This document shows, one piece after another, positions 35,313 to 46,335 of a stretch of DNA of 64,000 nucleotides (the first letter of the stretch is position 1; each line of letters begins with the position of its first letter). The notes below the pieces were generated by a model that worked only from the letters and a program-made list of their open reading frames with translations, ran no database searches and had not been told where the DNA came from. The stretch covers positions 1 to 64,000 of the forward strand of contig JAILWY010000025.1 of assembly GCA_022113835.1 (NCBI GenBank), written 5' to 3'. The stretch comes from Atopsyche davidsoni (lineage: Eukaryota; Arthropoda; Insecta; Trichoptera; Hydrobiosidae). Position numbers and translations under genes: made by a program.

Positions 35313-38300
35313 CACGCAATCTGTGTTGCTTACTATTTGCATTATCATGCACCTGGGCAACCTGAGCAACCTGAGCAACCTGAGCGTGATGTTTGGTCGC
35401 TTAAAGGTAAGAAGTGAATATTTCTTATACATTTTATTTTATATTATATATATTCAGAGCACGGGACTGAATGACCCTAAATATTGATGACGATTAAATG
35501 ATGCAAATATTCTTCACTCATGTTTATTTTTTTATATTCTTAAAACAATACCACCTACCGTTGGTACATTAATGTCTTTTATTCCTTCTAATTTAACTTC
35601 CATTATAAGCTAAGACTATAAAAAATATGTTTATAGCCATAACTTAATATCATACTCAACTTCAGCTAAGAAAGGCGCAAAAAACAAACAAAACCACAAT
35701 GAAATTATTATATTTATCACAATCACTCATCGGCCACTCCTCAGCTCCCTTTGAAAGATGGTTTGCTTAAAAATTATAGTTATATTATACAAAATCACAC
35801 ACACCGGTGAATCTGGTTTCCAGTAAACTCTGAGTGAAGTTAAAGTACATTCAATAATCAAGTACTCAGGCTATTTCAAAACATTTTATGAGAGTTTTAA
35901 AAAGCATCACTTAAACTATTTAAATGGTGGTTGGATTCGTATATTGATTTAAAATAATAAAATATTGAAACTTCATGAATAAATTAATATTATCTTAGTG
36001 GTAAGCGAATACACTGTGGGGTAACCAAATTAAAACTTTTCAATAATTTGCAGATTACAGGCATCCTGATTGCAAGGCCCTTCAATATGATGAGGTTTTG
36101 CCATCTGCTTCGGTCGTTCTTGTTGTTCATAATGAAATCCTATCTCTTGTATTAAGAACTATATGGAGTGTTATTAATACCGGTGGTCGATATTTGAAAG
36201 AAATAGTTGTAATTGATGACCTATCTGATTATAAACCATTGTTGGGAAAATTAGACTATTATATTAAATCTCGGTTTCCCAAAAACATGATTATTTTTCA
36301 CCGTCTGAAAGAAAGGTTAGATAATGAAGACCTTTTGGTATTATTTACTGACTTGCTTGTTTGTTGTATAATTGTTTTTCAAAATAACCCTAATTAATAT
36401 CTAATTATTTTATAATTATCAATCAATCTAGACTACACTTTAATAATTTTGAAATATATTAGGTCTGGGTTGATTCGTGCCCGCTTAGCAGGAGCTCGAT
36501 TAGCCACGGGAGATGTCATAGTATTTGTGGACTGTCACTGCGAGGGGACAGTGGATTGGTTGAGGCCGCTGCTTCATCGGATCAAGCAAGACAGACGAGC
36601 AGTGCTTGTTCCAATTATTGATTCAATTGATTCCAAAACCTTATTTTACTCATCCTTTTTGGAATATCAAGTAAGTTTTCTTAGGCTATGTTTAAGAAGA
36701 TTCTAATGTTAGCTTTGGAATGTTATATGTAATATTAATATTATAATTTTTTTTAATTGCAGATCGGAGGCTTTAAGCTTACGGGTAGTTTTGATTGGAT
36801 ACTGGTAAGTGAAAGAGAGAAGGCTAGAAAAGGAAGTGACACCGCTCCTGCTAGGTATGAAAAAATCTTTCTATAAATATAAAATTGCAATTAATTCGCC
36901 ATCTAAATAAATCATCTAGGTTATTTTTTTTTCCATAACAAATGCTTTCAGAACTCCTACGATGGCTGGTGGATTGTTTGCAATGGAGCGCAACTATTTC
37001 TGGGAGATTGGATCCTATGATGAAAAGATGGAAGGCTGGGGAGGGGAGAATATTGAAATGAGCTTCAGGATCTGGCAATGTAAATAATCTTTTTGTATTT
37101 AAAAAATAAATATATTGTATGGTATTTACAATGATTCTTTCTTAAATGTGGAATCTTTGCAAATAGAATCGGTGATCTATCTAGAACTGTTATCATGTAT
37201 TCGCCAAAAGCTTCTTGTAGAGTTATTTTATAATTTTGTTTTTAGGCGGTGGCATCATGGAGACAATTCCATGTTCTCATATTGGTCATGTCTTCCGGAA
37301 ATTCCATCCTTATAAAATTCCCAATAATAAAGATACTTATAGTAAGATCCTATACTTATTCATCGTAAAAAGTTCAGTAAAAATATTGTATTTCATGTAT
37401 GCATGTTAATATATAATTTAATATATTTAGGTATAAATACGGCTCGCCTAGCTCTGGTCTGGATGGACGACTACGCAAAGTTTTTCTTCTTGGGTCGTGA
37501 ATATTTAATGGTACATAAACATTACTTATAATAGCAACATTAAACTGTTCAAGGAACTGTTGATAATACGTTATAAATGGATTTCATAATTATGTTATAT
37601 TTTCTACCGAAATATGATTTATTACAAGTCAACTACAAATTTATCTATAGAGCGTTATTTATTTTCAAAACACTAGTATGATTGGAGACATCAGTGAACG
37701 CAAAAAACTTCGGGAAAGACTTCAGTGCAAGTCATTTGATTGGTTTCTGGATAACGTTTATCCAGAAAAATTTATACCCAACAAACATGTTACAGGATGG
37801 GGAAGGTAATATATTTTCACACTCATTAACCCAGCTTGTCACAATTCATCCATATTTTTAAACAAGTTATTATTGTGTTGTGTATGTTTCTATTAACTTG
37901 AGAAGTAGTTTTTGTTTTTCACGAGTCTCACAAAAATATTCAGCAATATGAATCGATTATACAATTCTTTCAAATTTAAAGTGTTGGATAGATTTCAGAA
38001 CCCCAAGACTAACTTATGTCTTGACTCTATGGGGGGAGATCCGGAACATCTAGGGGGCGTGGGGTTATACATCTGCCATAAAACGCTGATGCACCCACAG
38101 TTGTACAGCCTAACATTGGAAGGAACAATAAGAACTGAAGAAAAGTGCATACAAGTCCCACAGAAATCGTAAGAGTCATCATTAAGAACTATTCAAAATC
38201 AATACATTGATGTTTTTTGTTTCTTAGGTCTAAATAACAAATGAACTCATTAACTTTTTTACTTGAGATAAATAACCACTATTTATTTTACTAGCGATGC

Positions 38301-38881
38301 CATTAGTAGTTTTTAATGGCACTTCTGGGTTAAATGGCTTTATTATTGTTGTTAGCGGTTGACCTTGCTGAAATGTTAGAAAATATATTTCTCGACTAAT
38401 GCATGTATTTAAAATATATATTTTTTGGCTTTTCAGAAATGCATATAAAAAGTGACCAGGTTAAGATAATTTAAAATAGTAGAAAAAAGCACAAGCAAAA
38501 TATTTATTGATAACATTATACATAACATGAATGGAATTTTCTAGAAATGGAGACAGTTGCCTAGTGGTCAGATTCAGCACATTGAGAGTCAACTGTGTCT
38601 AGATGCAACTGGACTGAAAAGTAGCGATAACATTTTAGTTCAAACTTGTGTTGACGGAAATCCTCATCAAATATGGAATATTGAATTTGATAGTACCAAT
38701 AACTCTGGTAACCCAGCTAAAGGTATAAATATTGAAAATATTAGGTAACAATTTATTATTCCTGCTACTATTGGTAACTTTTTATTAGTGGACAAGCCTT
38801 GCAATGAAGTTGTCGTCACTGTAAATTAAAATAAAACGTTTGTTTTTCATTTCAGAAAACCATATCCTAGTATTGAAATGA
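35313..38881 (+). CDS. Polypeptide N-acetylgalactosaminyltransferase (GALNT family), 5' end not found
   Basis: This gene encodes a Golgi type II membrane enzyme family that starts mucin-type O-glycosylation by moving GalNAc from UDP-GalNAc to Ser/Thr. Exons with agreeing phases: 35313-35406, 36054-36315, 36463-36670, 36763-36854, 36952-37079, 37246-37341, 37431-37510, 37651-37805, 37944-38168, then 38545-38722 and 38856-38881 (stop). The GT-A domain shows [31 protein letters not shown], the DxH metal motif as DCHCE, and [20 protein letters not shown]. The ricin-type lectin domain starts near [11 protein letters not shown] and ends at QIWNIEF. The signal-anchor exon was not identified. The 37944-38168 exon ends in phase 2 while 38545 needs phase 0, so a small exon (3n+1 bases) is missing or the lectin domain is damaged. 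The stem reads PEQPEQPE, a short repeat. The family is certain; the subtype is not. Confidence 0.85.
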
Positions 38882-39298
38882 AGTGGTAATTACTCGATAA
38901 AGAAGTCAATAACACATGAAAGTGATTTGTTTTTAGAAAAATTAATTTATATTATAATTTTTTATAAATTCACTTAATATACATAGATTTAAAACAACCA
39001 AAGGTTTTATTCAAAATAAATATGACGATATATATTGGAGATATTTTAAACAAATAATAAATATTCAATTTTATCAATGCTAATAAAAAATAAATGTGCT
39101 GCAAATACAAAGAAAAGAAAGTTTAAATTTGCTCTGAAGTGATTGGTAAGATGTTTGAGCATTTACAATATTTGTATTATTTCATCATCAAATAAACAAT
39201 TTTTTTATTTGATGCTGAGAGATGACCGTTCCACCTGTCTGCTCCCAGGGTGCACCACGTGGAGGTATGAGTCCGGCTTTGCACCCCAACCTAACCAT
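38882..39298. other. GALNT 3' flank
   Basis: AT-rich sequence after the GALNT stop. AATAAA at 39015-39020 is the best candidate poly(A) signal. The last bases before the next retroelement read CCCAACCTAACC. Confidence 0.5.
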
Positions 39299-42200
39299 TT
39301 TTTTTTTTTTTTTTTTTTTTTTTTCCCCGTACCTAGGTTCACATAATAATTTCTCTAGGCTACGGGGGCGTCTCTTTTTTTTCTGGTACAGCCTTCAAAA
39401 ATAAAAAATATATAAAAAACAAAATATAGAGCTGAAATAAAGCATCATTTCCTGCGGGGAGGATCCCCGCAGGCATTTCTTCTTCATATGCTGCGTTCCT
39501 GTAAAGGGGGAAGAGGCAGCATATTACACATAGTTAAAATTCAATACAATAATAGGTCTTCCGTCTTCATGCTTCCTGTAGAGGGGGGGCGAGTCATGAA
39601 GACGGAGGCTTGGTCACGGCGGTTGGGAGGGGCTCGCTTGTCGAGCCCTCTCCAGTTCTTCTCTCTTGCGAACGACCTTCTCGCAGAAGTCCGTGACTGC
39701 GTCCCAGGCTGTCTTGCGTTCCAGCATGGACGGGACAAGTTCTTCTACCGTCCATGCGACGCCAGCTCTGCAACGCAGCCGCCATCTCTCCGATTCGGTA
39801 GCGCAGCACTTGAACAGCGCGTGCTCTGCGTCGTCGATGTCGTCGTCGCAGAGCGGGCAACGTGCGCTTGCCGACCGGCCTATCCTCGCCAGGTAGCTGC
39901 CGAGGCAGCCGTGCCCGGTGAGAAGTTGGGTCAGCCGGTAGGTGACCTGACCGTGGGCGCGGTAGATCCAAGGGGCGAGGACCGGGATCAACCGCTGCGT
40001 CCATCGCCCCTTAAGTGACTCGCTCCAGCGATCCTGCCACTTCTGCACGGTCGTTGCCCTCGCGTTCTCGCGCGCGGTGTCGCGATCACCGGCGTCCTCG
40101 AAGATGGCCTTTCGTTCCTCTGCGAGAAGGTCGATGGGCGGAATCCCCGCGAGCACGAGCGCCGCATCGGCCGATACCGTGCGGTATCCGCATATGACGC
40201 GGAGCGCCGCACGCCGCTGCACGCTTCCTAGTGTAGAGGTTAGTACCTACATCTGAACACGTGTCTTACGGCCTGTAGGAATGTGACATTCGACCCTGAA
40301 CCATTTAATATTTTATGACTACCATTAAAGTAGAACATAACCCTTTAGTAATTAGCGGTCAGTCAAAGGCGATCGTATTCAGGCGCTCCCTGTTTACGCC
40401 AGTCACAAAGGCAGTGGGACCCTATATAAGCGGCTTCCCCGCGCCTCTCCAGAGAGACCTCGCGGCATCGAACTAGTAACCATGTACTTTTCTAACAAGT
40501 GTAGTTATACTAAATAAACTACGAATACGCGAATATTTCGCCAGCCTTCTGATTTCCAACCATACATCAATCCTGCAACCATATCATCTTCATCTTCAAC
40601 AACACACACTCAACCTGCGGCGAAATTGGTGACATATAATCATTGGCGAAACTAGCATGCTGCGGTAGTGTGCCATCTGCATGCTCGGGGCCCAGACTTC
40701 GGCGCCGAAGAGCATTTGGGATTGGGCCACACTAGCGAGCAGTTTCCGCTTCTGTTCCTGCGGACCCTGCACGTTCAGCAGGATCCGCGAAAGCGCAGCG
40801 GTGGTTCCCGCGGCTTTCTCCGCGGCTCTGCGGATGTGGGCCGTGTACTTCAGGGACCCGTCGAAGTACACGCCCAGGTATCTGACCGATTTCTGCGGTG
40901 TGATGACCACGTCGCCGACGGTTATTCGCGGCGGCTCGTGCTTGCGCCTTCCTACGAGCATTACCGCCTCGGTCTTGTGCGCTGCTAGCTCCAGGTGGTG
41001 GTCCCCCAGTGCCTGGGCGATCCTCCGCAGCGCTTCGTTTAAATTGGCCTGCAGATCCAACATCTTTCTGGCGACGGCCACGACGCCGATGTCGTCCGCA
41101 AAGCCAATCTCTTCGACACCGTCGGGAAGCTCCACTCGCAGCACCGCATCGTACATTATGTTCCACAGGTCGGTCCGAGGACCGACTCCTGTGATACTCC
41201 GCATGTGGTGGTTCTGGTGGTTCTGGTTATTCCACATGTGGGAGTGTAATCTACGCTGCGGTCTGGAAAGTAGCTGTCTAAGACAGCTCGCATGTACGGC
41301 TCGACGCCTTTCTTCTCCAGCGCCTCCATGATCTTCTCCCATGGGGCACTGTTGAAGGCGTTTTTTACGTCTAGCGTAACGAGCACGCAGTACTGCTTTG
41401 TCCGCCAGGTCCCCGCGTTTGCCATCTCGGCCCTGCGGTGGACCCTTCTGATGGCGTCCGCCGTGGACCTACCCCTCCTGAACCCGTACTGAGACTCGGA
41501 CAGGCAGCCCTCGGTCTCGATGTACGAGTCCAGTCTGGAGTGTAGCAGTCTTTCGAGGAGCTTCCCGAAGCTGTCGAGGAGGCACAATGGTCGGTAGGAA
41601 GACGCAAGATCAACCGGCTTGTCTCCTTTGCGTACCAGCGCTAGGCGCGCGGTCTTCCAGCACCCCGGGAACGTGGCCTTCGTCAGACAGGTGTTGAAGA
41701 CCGCGAGTAGCGCCGCAGGATCTTCGCGCACGGTCCTCTTCACGATCACGAGCCTTGGCGTTGGGGAAGCGACTCGCGATCTTCAGCTCCGGCACGGTGA
41801 AGAGTGGGATCTCTTCGTCCGGAGCTACGATGACCGCAGGTCGCCCGCCGTCAGGGCGCGTTGGAAACAGCGCATCCAGTATGGCGTCCACCCGACCGGG
41901 CAGGGTGATGCCCGGGATGATCTGAGGAGTGTGCAGCCTCTTCATGACGAGCCTGTAGGGGAGTCCCCAGGGGTCATCGTCAATCGAGGCGCACAGCTTC
42001 TCCCAGCTCCGCTCCTTACATACAACGAGGCCCAATCCAGCAGTTATGTCGGCGAGTGCTGATCCTTTCCGGGTCGTCGACCGCGCTCCCCATTCGACGG
42101 CCTTCGCGTTGAAATCGCCGGCGAGGATGACCTCACCTGCGTGCGTCCGGACGTCCTGCTCGAGCCGGGCGAGGTACGCTTCGTACTCTGCGTACGCCAC

Positions 42201-42775
42201 GTTAGGCGAAACGTAGCACGAGTACACGCATATACCTCCGACCCGGATCCATGTGAAGCCTTGCCCCGCGGTGCCGATCTCTTCGACGGGGTATCGCCGG
42301 TTATGGCTACAGCCGTCAGCCCAGTCGCGTCGGCCCTCCACCTGGCGCTTGCCGGAGTGCGGTGCTGCTCGCAGGCGATGATTATGTCCGCCTGTAGCTC
42401 CCGAGCTTTCTGCTCCAGCAGCGCCTGCGCCGCCTTGCAATGATTGAGATTAATTTGCAGGACGCGCAGAGACATCGTTGTACTTGCAGTAGGCATTCAG
42501 GTATTGCTGATGTTGCTTTTCGATTGCTGCTACAGTATTTTTTTTCGTAGTTGCTGCTGCTGTCGCTGTTGATGATGTTGTCCCTGCAGCGAGGGACGTT
42601 CTTCGGCTATGTTGTGGTTTGGTCATAGCTACCCCCGTTTTTTGGGAAGGGAGGGCACTTATGGACTTACGCGCAGGGACGGCTGCAGCCATGGCGTATG
42701 TCCCTGGTAGTGATGTCCTGGAAGTCGCTGGTCTGGAGTCGGGTCTGGGTGGATGTACTGTGGGCGTCATCTTTT
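39299..42775 (-). mobile_element. R1-clade-like non-LTR retrotransposon, third copy, with endonuclease and ORF1 start
   Basis: On the minus strand the poly(A) tail is the T run at about 39299-39324. In 5' to 3' order it holds an ORF1 N-terminal piece (42770-42450), an endonuclease beginning LRVLQINLNHCKAAQALL (about 42470) with the catalytic-type GDFNAKAVEWGA (about 42110), the RT (about 41940-40656) and the RT C-terminus with zinc finger (40226-39614). It is broken: a deletion near 41750 removes part of the APGPDG block, GVPQGS is changed to GVSQES, and a 420-bp LTR-like insert splits it. Most of ORF1 is missing, since its N-terminus runs straight into the endonuclease. It is the same family as the elements at 2082 and 25310 but a diverged, independent insertion. 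Confidence 0.88.
40232..40651 (+). mobile_element. LTR-like insertion inside the third R1-like copy
   Basis: Comparison with 2082-4326 shows 420 extra bases between CGCTTCCTAG and CTAGCATGCTGCGG. The 4-bp CTAG at 40228-40231 and 40652-40655 may be the target duplication (the uninterrupted copy has TTAG). It starts TGTAGAGG, has a TATA box TATATAAG at 40423-40430 and AATAAA at 40513-40518, and ends with ATTGGTGAC..., reminiscent of the primer-site region of Gypsy-type elements. It is probably an LTR with a few internal bases, or a small TRIM. Transcription would run on the + strand. Confidence 0.65.
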
Positions 42776-42880
42776 ATTGGTAATTGTTATCATTGAGGTT
42801 GCTCTTTTTTTGAGATTAAACTTTTATTGGTCAATGTTTTCATTGAGGTTTATCCTTTTTTGAGATTAAACTTTTATTTC

Positions 42881-43178
42881 AATAAAATAAAACCAAATGG
42901 TTTTGGAGACTACGTTAATTTCACTATTAGCGAGAGGTCTTTCGCCGAACACGGCATCTTCAAGACTGAATCTATACAGAAAAAAGCGAGCTTATACATA
43001 ACAAATTCAACAGAAATACATGAGTCAAAAATCCATGCACCCCTGGTCACATAAATTAGCAGCATACCATAGCATGGTACACCGGCTAGTTAAATTACCG
43101 TTAGAATTAGAAGCATTCAATGAAGAATTAAAAATAATAAAATCAATTGCAGCAAGTAATGGCTACCCAAAAACTACT
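42881..43178 (+). pseudogene. Reverse transcriptase fragment, Penelope-like
   Basis: A + strand frame reads SHKLAAYHSMVHRLVKLPL and then FNEELKIIKSIAASNGYP. This resembles the post-RT region of Penelope-like and related insect retroelements, where an H-K-x-A-x-x-x-S-M-V-H-R pattern is usual. An upstream piece with YITNSTEIHES lies in another frame. It is a short dead fragment interrupting the 50-bp minisatellite. The family call is tentative. Confidence 0.5.
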
Positions 43179-43529
43179 CCTTTTTTGAGATTATACTTTT
43201 ATTCGTAAATGTTTTCATTGAGGTTGCTCTTTTTTTGAGAATTAACTTTTATTGGTAAATGTCTTTATTGTGGTTGCTCCTTTTTTGAGATTATACTTGT
43301 ACGATTTTAATGATGGTACCACCATCTATGTTTGGTTGGTAGTTATGAGCTGTCAAAGTGGTAATAGCTCAGGGAACTGTTTTGCGAGCCATGTGACCTG
43401 AGTCATGTGACGGCGAATTGGGGACCTAGAGAGGGGGGGGCAGAAGAACGTATAAAGATGCGGGTGTGCTTTCACTTCGCTCTCTTACTTTATTCTCTAA
43501 ATCCGCTATCCTCTACTGTCTGTTATCTG

Positions 43530-43889
43530 GGTACTTGTCTTTTATCCGACCACCAAAAAACATTGTCCTATTATTTTGCTTTTTTTTATTGGCAACAGTG
43601 TCTATTTTTTGCTTCTTTTGTTGGCAACAGCGAGTCTCGTCATAGAAATGAAAGTTTTTTTTCAATTTTGTATCATATATTTTACAAACAATGAAAAAAC
43701 GGTTATCTTTGACGGTTAGGTTAGGTTAGGTTAGGTTAATACTTTAAATTAAATAAATAAACAATACGTGTTTTCTCGCCAATAGACACTGTTGCCAACA
43801 AAAGAAGCAAAAAATAGACACTGTTGCCAATAAAAAAAAACAAAATAATAGGACAATGTTTTTTGGTGGTCGGATAAAAAACAAGTACC
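43530..43889. mobile_element. Foldback/MITE element with 8-bp target duplication
   Basis: Terminal inverted repeats of about 100 bp (about 43530-43630 and 43791-43889) begin GGTACTTGT and read on to ATCCGACCACCAAAAAACAT, with few mismatches. The flanking direct repeat GTTATCTG is at 43522-43529 and 43890-43897. An 8-bp duplication is typical of hAT and P superfamilies, but the terminal sequence matches no consensus I recognise. The 160-bp centre is non-coding and carries (TTAGG)4. It is nested in the solo LTR, so it is younger than that LTR. Confidence 0.88.
43716..43735 (+). repeat. Interstitial (TTAGG)4
   Basis: Four perfect TTAGG units, the canonical arthropod telomere motif, followed by TTAAT. 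They lie in the centre of the foldback element. Confidence 0.9.
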
Positions 43890-44385
43890 GTTATCTGTTA
43901 TTCTTTATGTGATATTTATATTGTATGTTGCTTGAAAGTGTATCGAACAAGTGTTTACTTTATTAATAAAGTTTCAATTATATTGTAATAAACGGAAGTT
44001 ATCGAATCCGTATTTTATTGACGAATAGACGCGCAGAATATCCTTAAGTGAAAGAGATAACGATCACTAGCCCCGATCCAGAAGGCGATTAGTGTTCTCA
44101 TGCACGCCTAGTAGCTGATCTTACAACCCAGCTATCATCTACGCGAGCCAGGGTATCCGGAACCGGATACGGAAGAGAAAAGTCGCCGACAATACTTTTA
44201 TTGGTATATGTTTTAATTGAGGTTGCTCCTTTTTTGAGATTAAACTTTTATTGGTCAATGTTTTCATTGACGTTGCTCCCTTTTTGAGATTATACTTTTA
44301 TTGGTACATGTTTTCATTGAGGTTCTCTCAAGAATGAAGAGGAAGAGGAGCTACCTCAATGAAAACATTTACCAACAAATGTTTG

Positions 44386-44472
44386 CAGCCTTTTCATGAC
44401 GAACCTGTAGGGGAGTCCCCAGGTGTCCTTGTCAATTGAGGCGCACAGCTTCTCCCAGCTCCGCTCCTTCGC
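44386..44472 (-). pseudogene. Fragment of an R1-like endonuclease/RT linker
   Basis: It closely matches 41932-42020, the stretch encoding SWEKLCASIDDDPWGLPYRL on the minus strand, with a few substitutions. It is a stray piece of the same non-LTR family directly after the inverted minisatellite unit. Confidence 0.75.
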
Positions 44473-44476
44473 TCCT

Positions 44477-44545
44477 CTCAGAAAAATATCATCGTCATTT
44501 GTGTGGGTTCAAATCCCACACAAATCACGATGATATTTTTCTGAG
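44477..44545. repeat. 31-bp-arm palindrome centred on a tRNA T-arm-like sequence
   Basis: Arms 44477-44507 and 44515-44545 are inverted repeats with one mismatch around the loop TTCAAAT. The centre reads GTGGGTTCAAATCCCAC, exactly the form of a tRNA T-stem and loop with the B-box. It may be the relic of a tRNA-derived SINE or a retroelement end. Confidence 0.75.
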
Positions 44546-46335
44546 TGTTTCTTTAATCTTCTTCTATCTGTGAACTAATGTGCCTAATCATATTAGTAAT
44601 AAAATATATTGGGGTGATTTGGTAGGCACATTACAAAAACATATGTCCTTAAGACAAGACAAGGAAGGAAGAAGCAGCATACATGATTTGACAAAGACAC
44701 CTTGATAAAAAAAAAAGAAGTCTAAAGCTGTGAAACGCAAGTCGCAGAAGATGGGTCCTCAGAATGTAAAGAAACAAATTCTACAGGAAGCGAATAATAT
44801 TTCGGAGGTAATTACTAATGACGTTGATGCAAGATACCTGGTGAACGGTGTCCTTGTGCGGCGAATTCGGGCGAGACAATGAAATGTTGTTCCGGTGTAC
44901 TTCTTGTGGGTCATGCAGATTGCTCTGAGTGGAACTCAGCCCGCAATTATCCGGCGGCATGTGCTGACTACCATTGCCCACACACTGATCACCATTGTTC
45001 ACATCGGTAGGCAATGGTGATTAAATTGGTTTTTTGTTTTTAATGCTTATTGTTCTTAAATAAATATTCCAAAATGATTAAAGGTGATCTCAATTTTTAG
45101 TCAAATAAGTAAACTTTATATTAGAGTTAATCAATAAATAATTAATCTATAGATTTGCTTTTATTCCAATTTACAAAAAAGTGACCCCCATTATCTACAT
45201 CTCCCCTACCATTTTTGAGTTTCATAGACACTAAGTACTATAATTTTTTACTTTATTTGAATTAAAAAAATATATTTTTTTTTTATTCCATCTTACCGAT
45301 ATTAGTTAAAGTAGCATATACTTAAGTACATACTTCTGCGTCTTTCTTGAAACGTCTTTCACCAGCGCGAATCTGAACAATGACGTAATATGAATTTTAA
45401 CTAAAATAAAATAGTAAAAACGACGCAAAGCGTCATTTGGCATGCTCCGATCTAATTGTTATTTTGATGCAAATTTTGTAATATAATCTAGGCCCTTGTT
45501 ACAAAAAAAAAACAAATTTGTTTAAACGACACTGACAATGAAGAGAAAATATAAATTTACTACAATATTTTTGGTATAAATTGACAGTCTAGCCAACAGC
45601 AAGGATTTGCAGCGCCAAGCCGCAAACCGTTGGCAGCACTGCACTTTGACAAGCGAAATAAAGAAGCGTCGTCCCGTGTACGCTTGTTGTTCCGCGGTGC
45701 CCTGCAAAGCGGTAAGAATTCTTGAATCGATGGAAAAGTAGTGATTCCGCGTAAAATTATCACTAAAATCCAACAGAGAAATTCATGTACTGTGGAATAA
45801 ATCGCCATTTTATTATTATCTTTCAAGTTGTGGATTGTTATTGTGGAGCACAAGAGTGCTTCAAGAATTTGGTGGTAGCGTGTTTTTTTTAAATTTTTAT
45901 TATTCAGTATTAAAATTGTGTCAATAGCATAATTTTTCTGAATTGTATTTTTATAGTAAAAGCAAATTTTTGAAAAGTAATTGATTATTAATACATATTT
46001 TTGTAACGCTTATTTACGGTGTATATAAAGGAAAATTTAACCATCTGAACATTTTCACATCTGTGTGAAAACCGATCTTTATCGAGTCAGTTCAAAATGC
46101 GACTTATGTAATGAATAACACGCTAACGATTCTCAAAGCTCTCTTGACAATATACTATTCTAGAAAAAAAACTGTCGATAAAAATAATGGCTCAGGGATC
46201 TTTTGACACTTGCCATTCCAAATTTTATTGGTAAACATTATTTTTGAAATACGCTTGAATCTTGTACAAATGAATGTGAAGGAATGTGTGTAACAACCCA
46301 GTCACGCACAGCGCTCGCCCTGCCCGCACCATCGC
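44546..46335. other. Intergenic region before Polybromo, no gene recognised
   Basis: A short + strand open stretch near 44707-44882 (lysine-rich, ending LVNGVLVRRIRARQ) is not recognisable. At 45588-45712 is a moderately GC-rich stretch ending GCAAAGCG|GTAAGAATT, a donor-like sequence that could be a non-coding first exon. The rest is AT-rich. Confidence 0.45.

Larger units (their letters stand above)
23228..36471. repeat. Large duplicated segment, copy 2
   Basis: This is the counterpart of 1-13241, including the last units of the satellite, the palindrome, the 130-bp repeats, the nested Gypsy-like and R1-like elements, the AT-rich stretch and the first GALNT exons. Unlike copy 1 it continues without interruption into the rest of GALNT, so this copy probably has the ancestral right flank. 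Confidence 0.97.
43298..44191 (+). mobile_element. Solo LTR with 5-bp target duplication
   Basis: It starts TGTACGATTTT and ends GTCGCCGACA (TG...CA) and is flanked by the direct repeat ATACT at 43293-43297 and 44192-44196. The flanking minisatellite unit is restored if the insert is removed. It has a TATA-like TATAAAG at 43451-43457 and AATAAA at 43965-43970. Without the nested 360-bp element and its 8-bp duplication the LTR is 526 bp. No internal retroviral-type coding is left, so it arose by LTR-LTR recombination. Confidence 0.85.
42771..44385. repeat. About 50-bp minisatellite, interrupted by three insertions
   Basis: Units of about 50 bp contain ATTGGTCAATGTTTTCATTG and CCTTTTTTGAGATTAAAC. 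They occur at 42771-42880, about 43179-43297 and 44192-44350, with clear divergence between units. The gaps are filled by a Penelope-like RT fragment and by a solo LTR with a nested foldback element. The right end has an inverted piece of the unit (about 44353-44385: CTACCTCAATGAAAACATTT). It abuts the 5' end of the R1-like element and may be its 5' UTR repeat. Confidence 0.8.
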
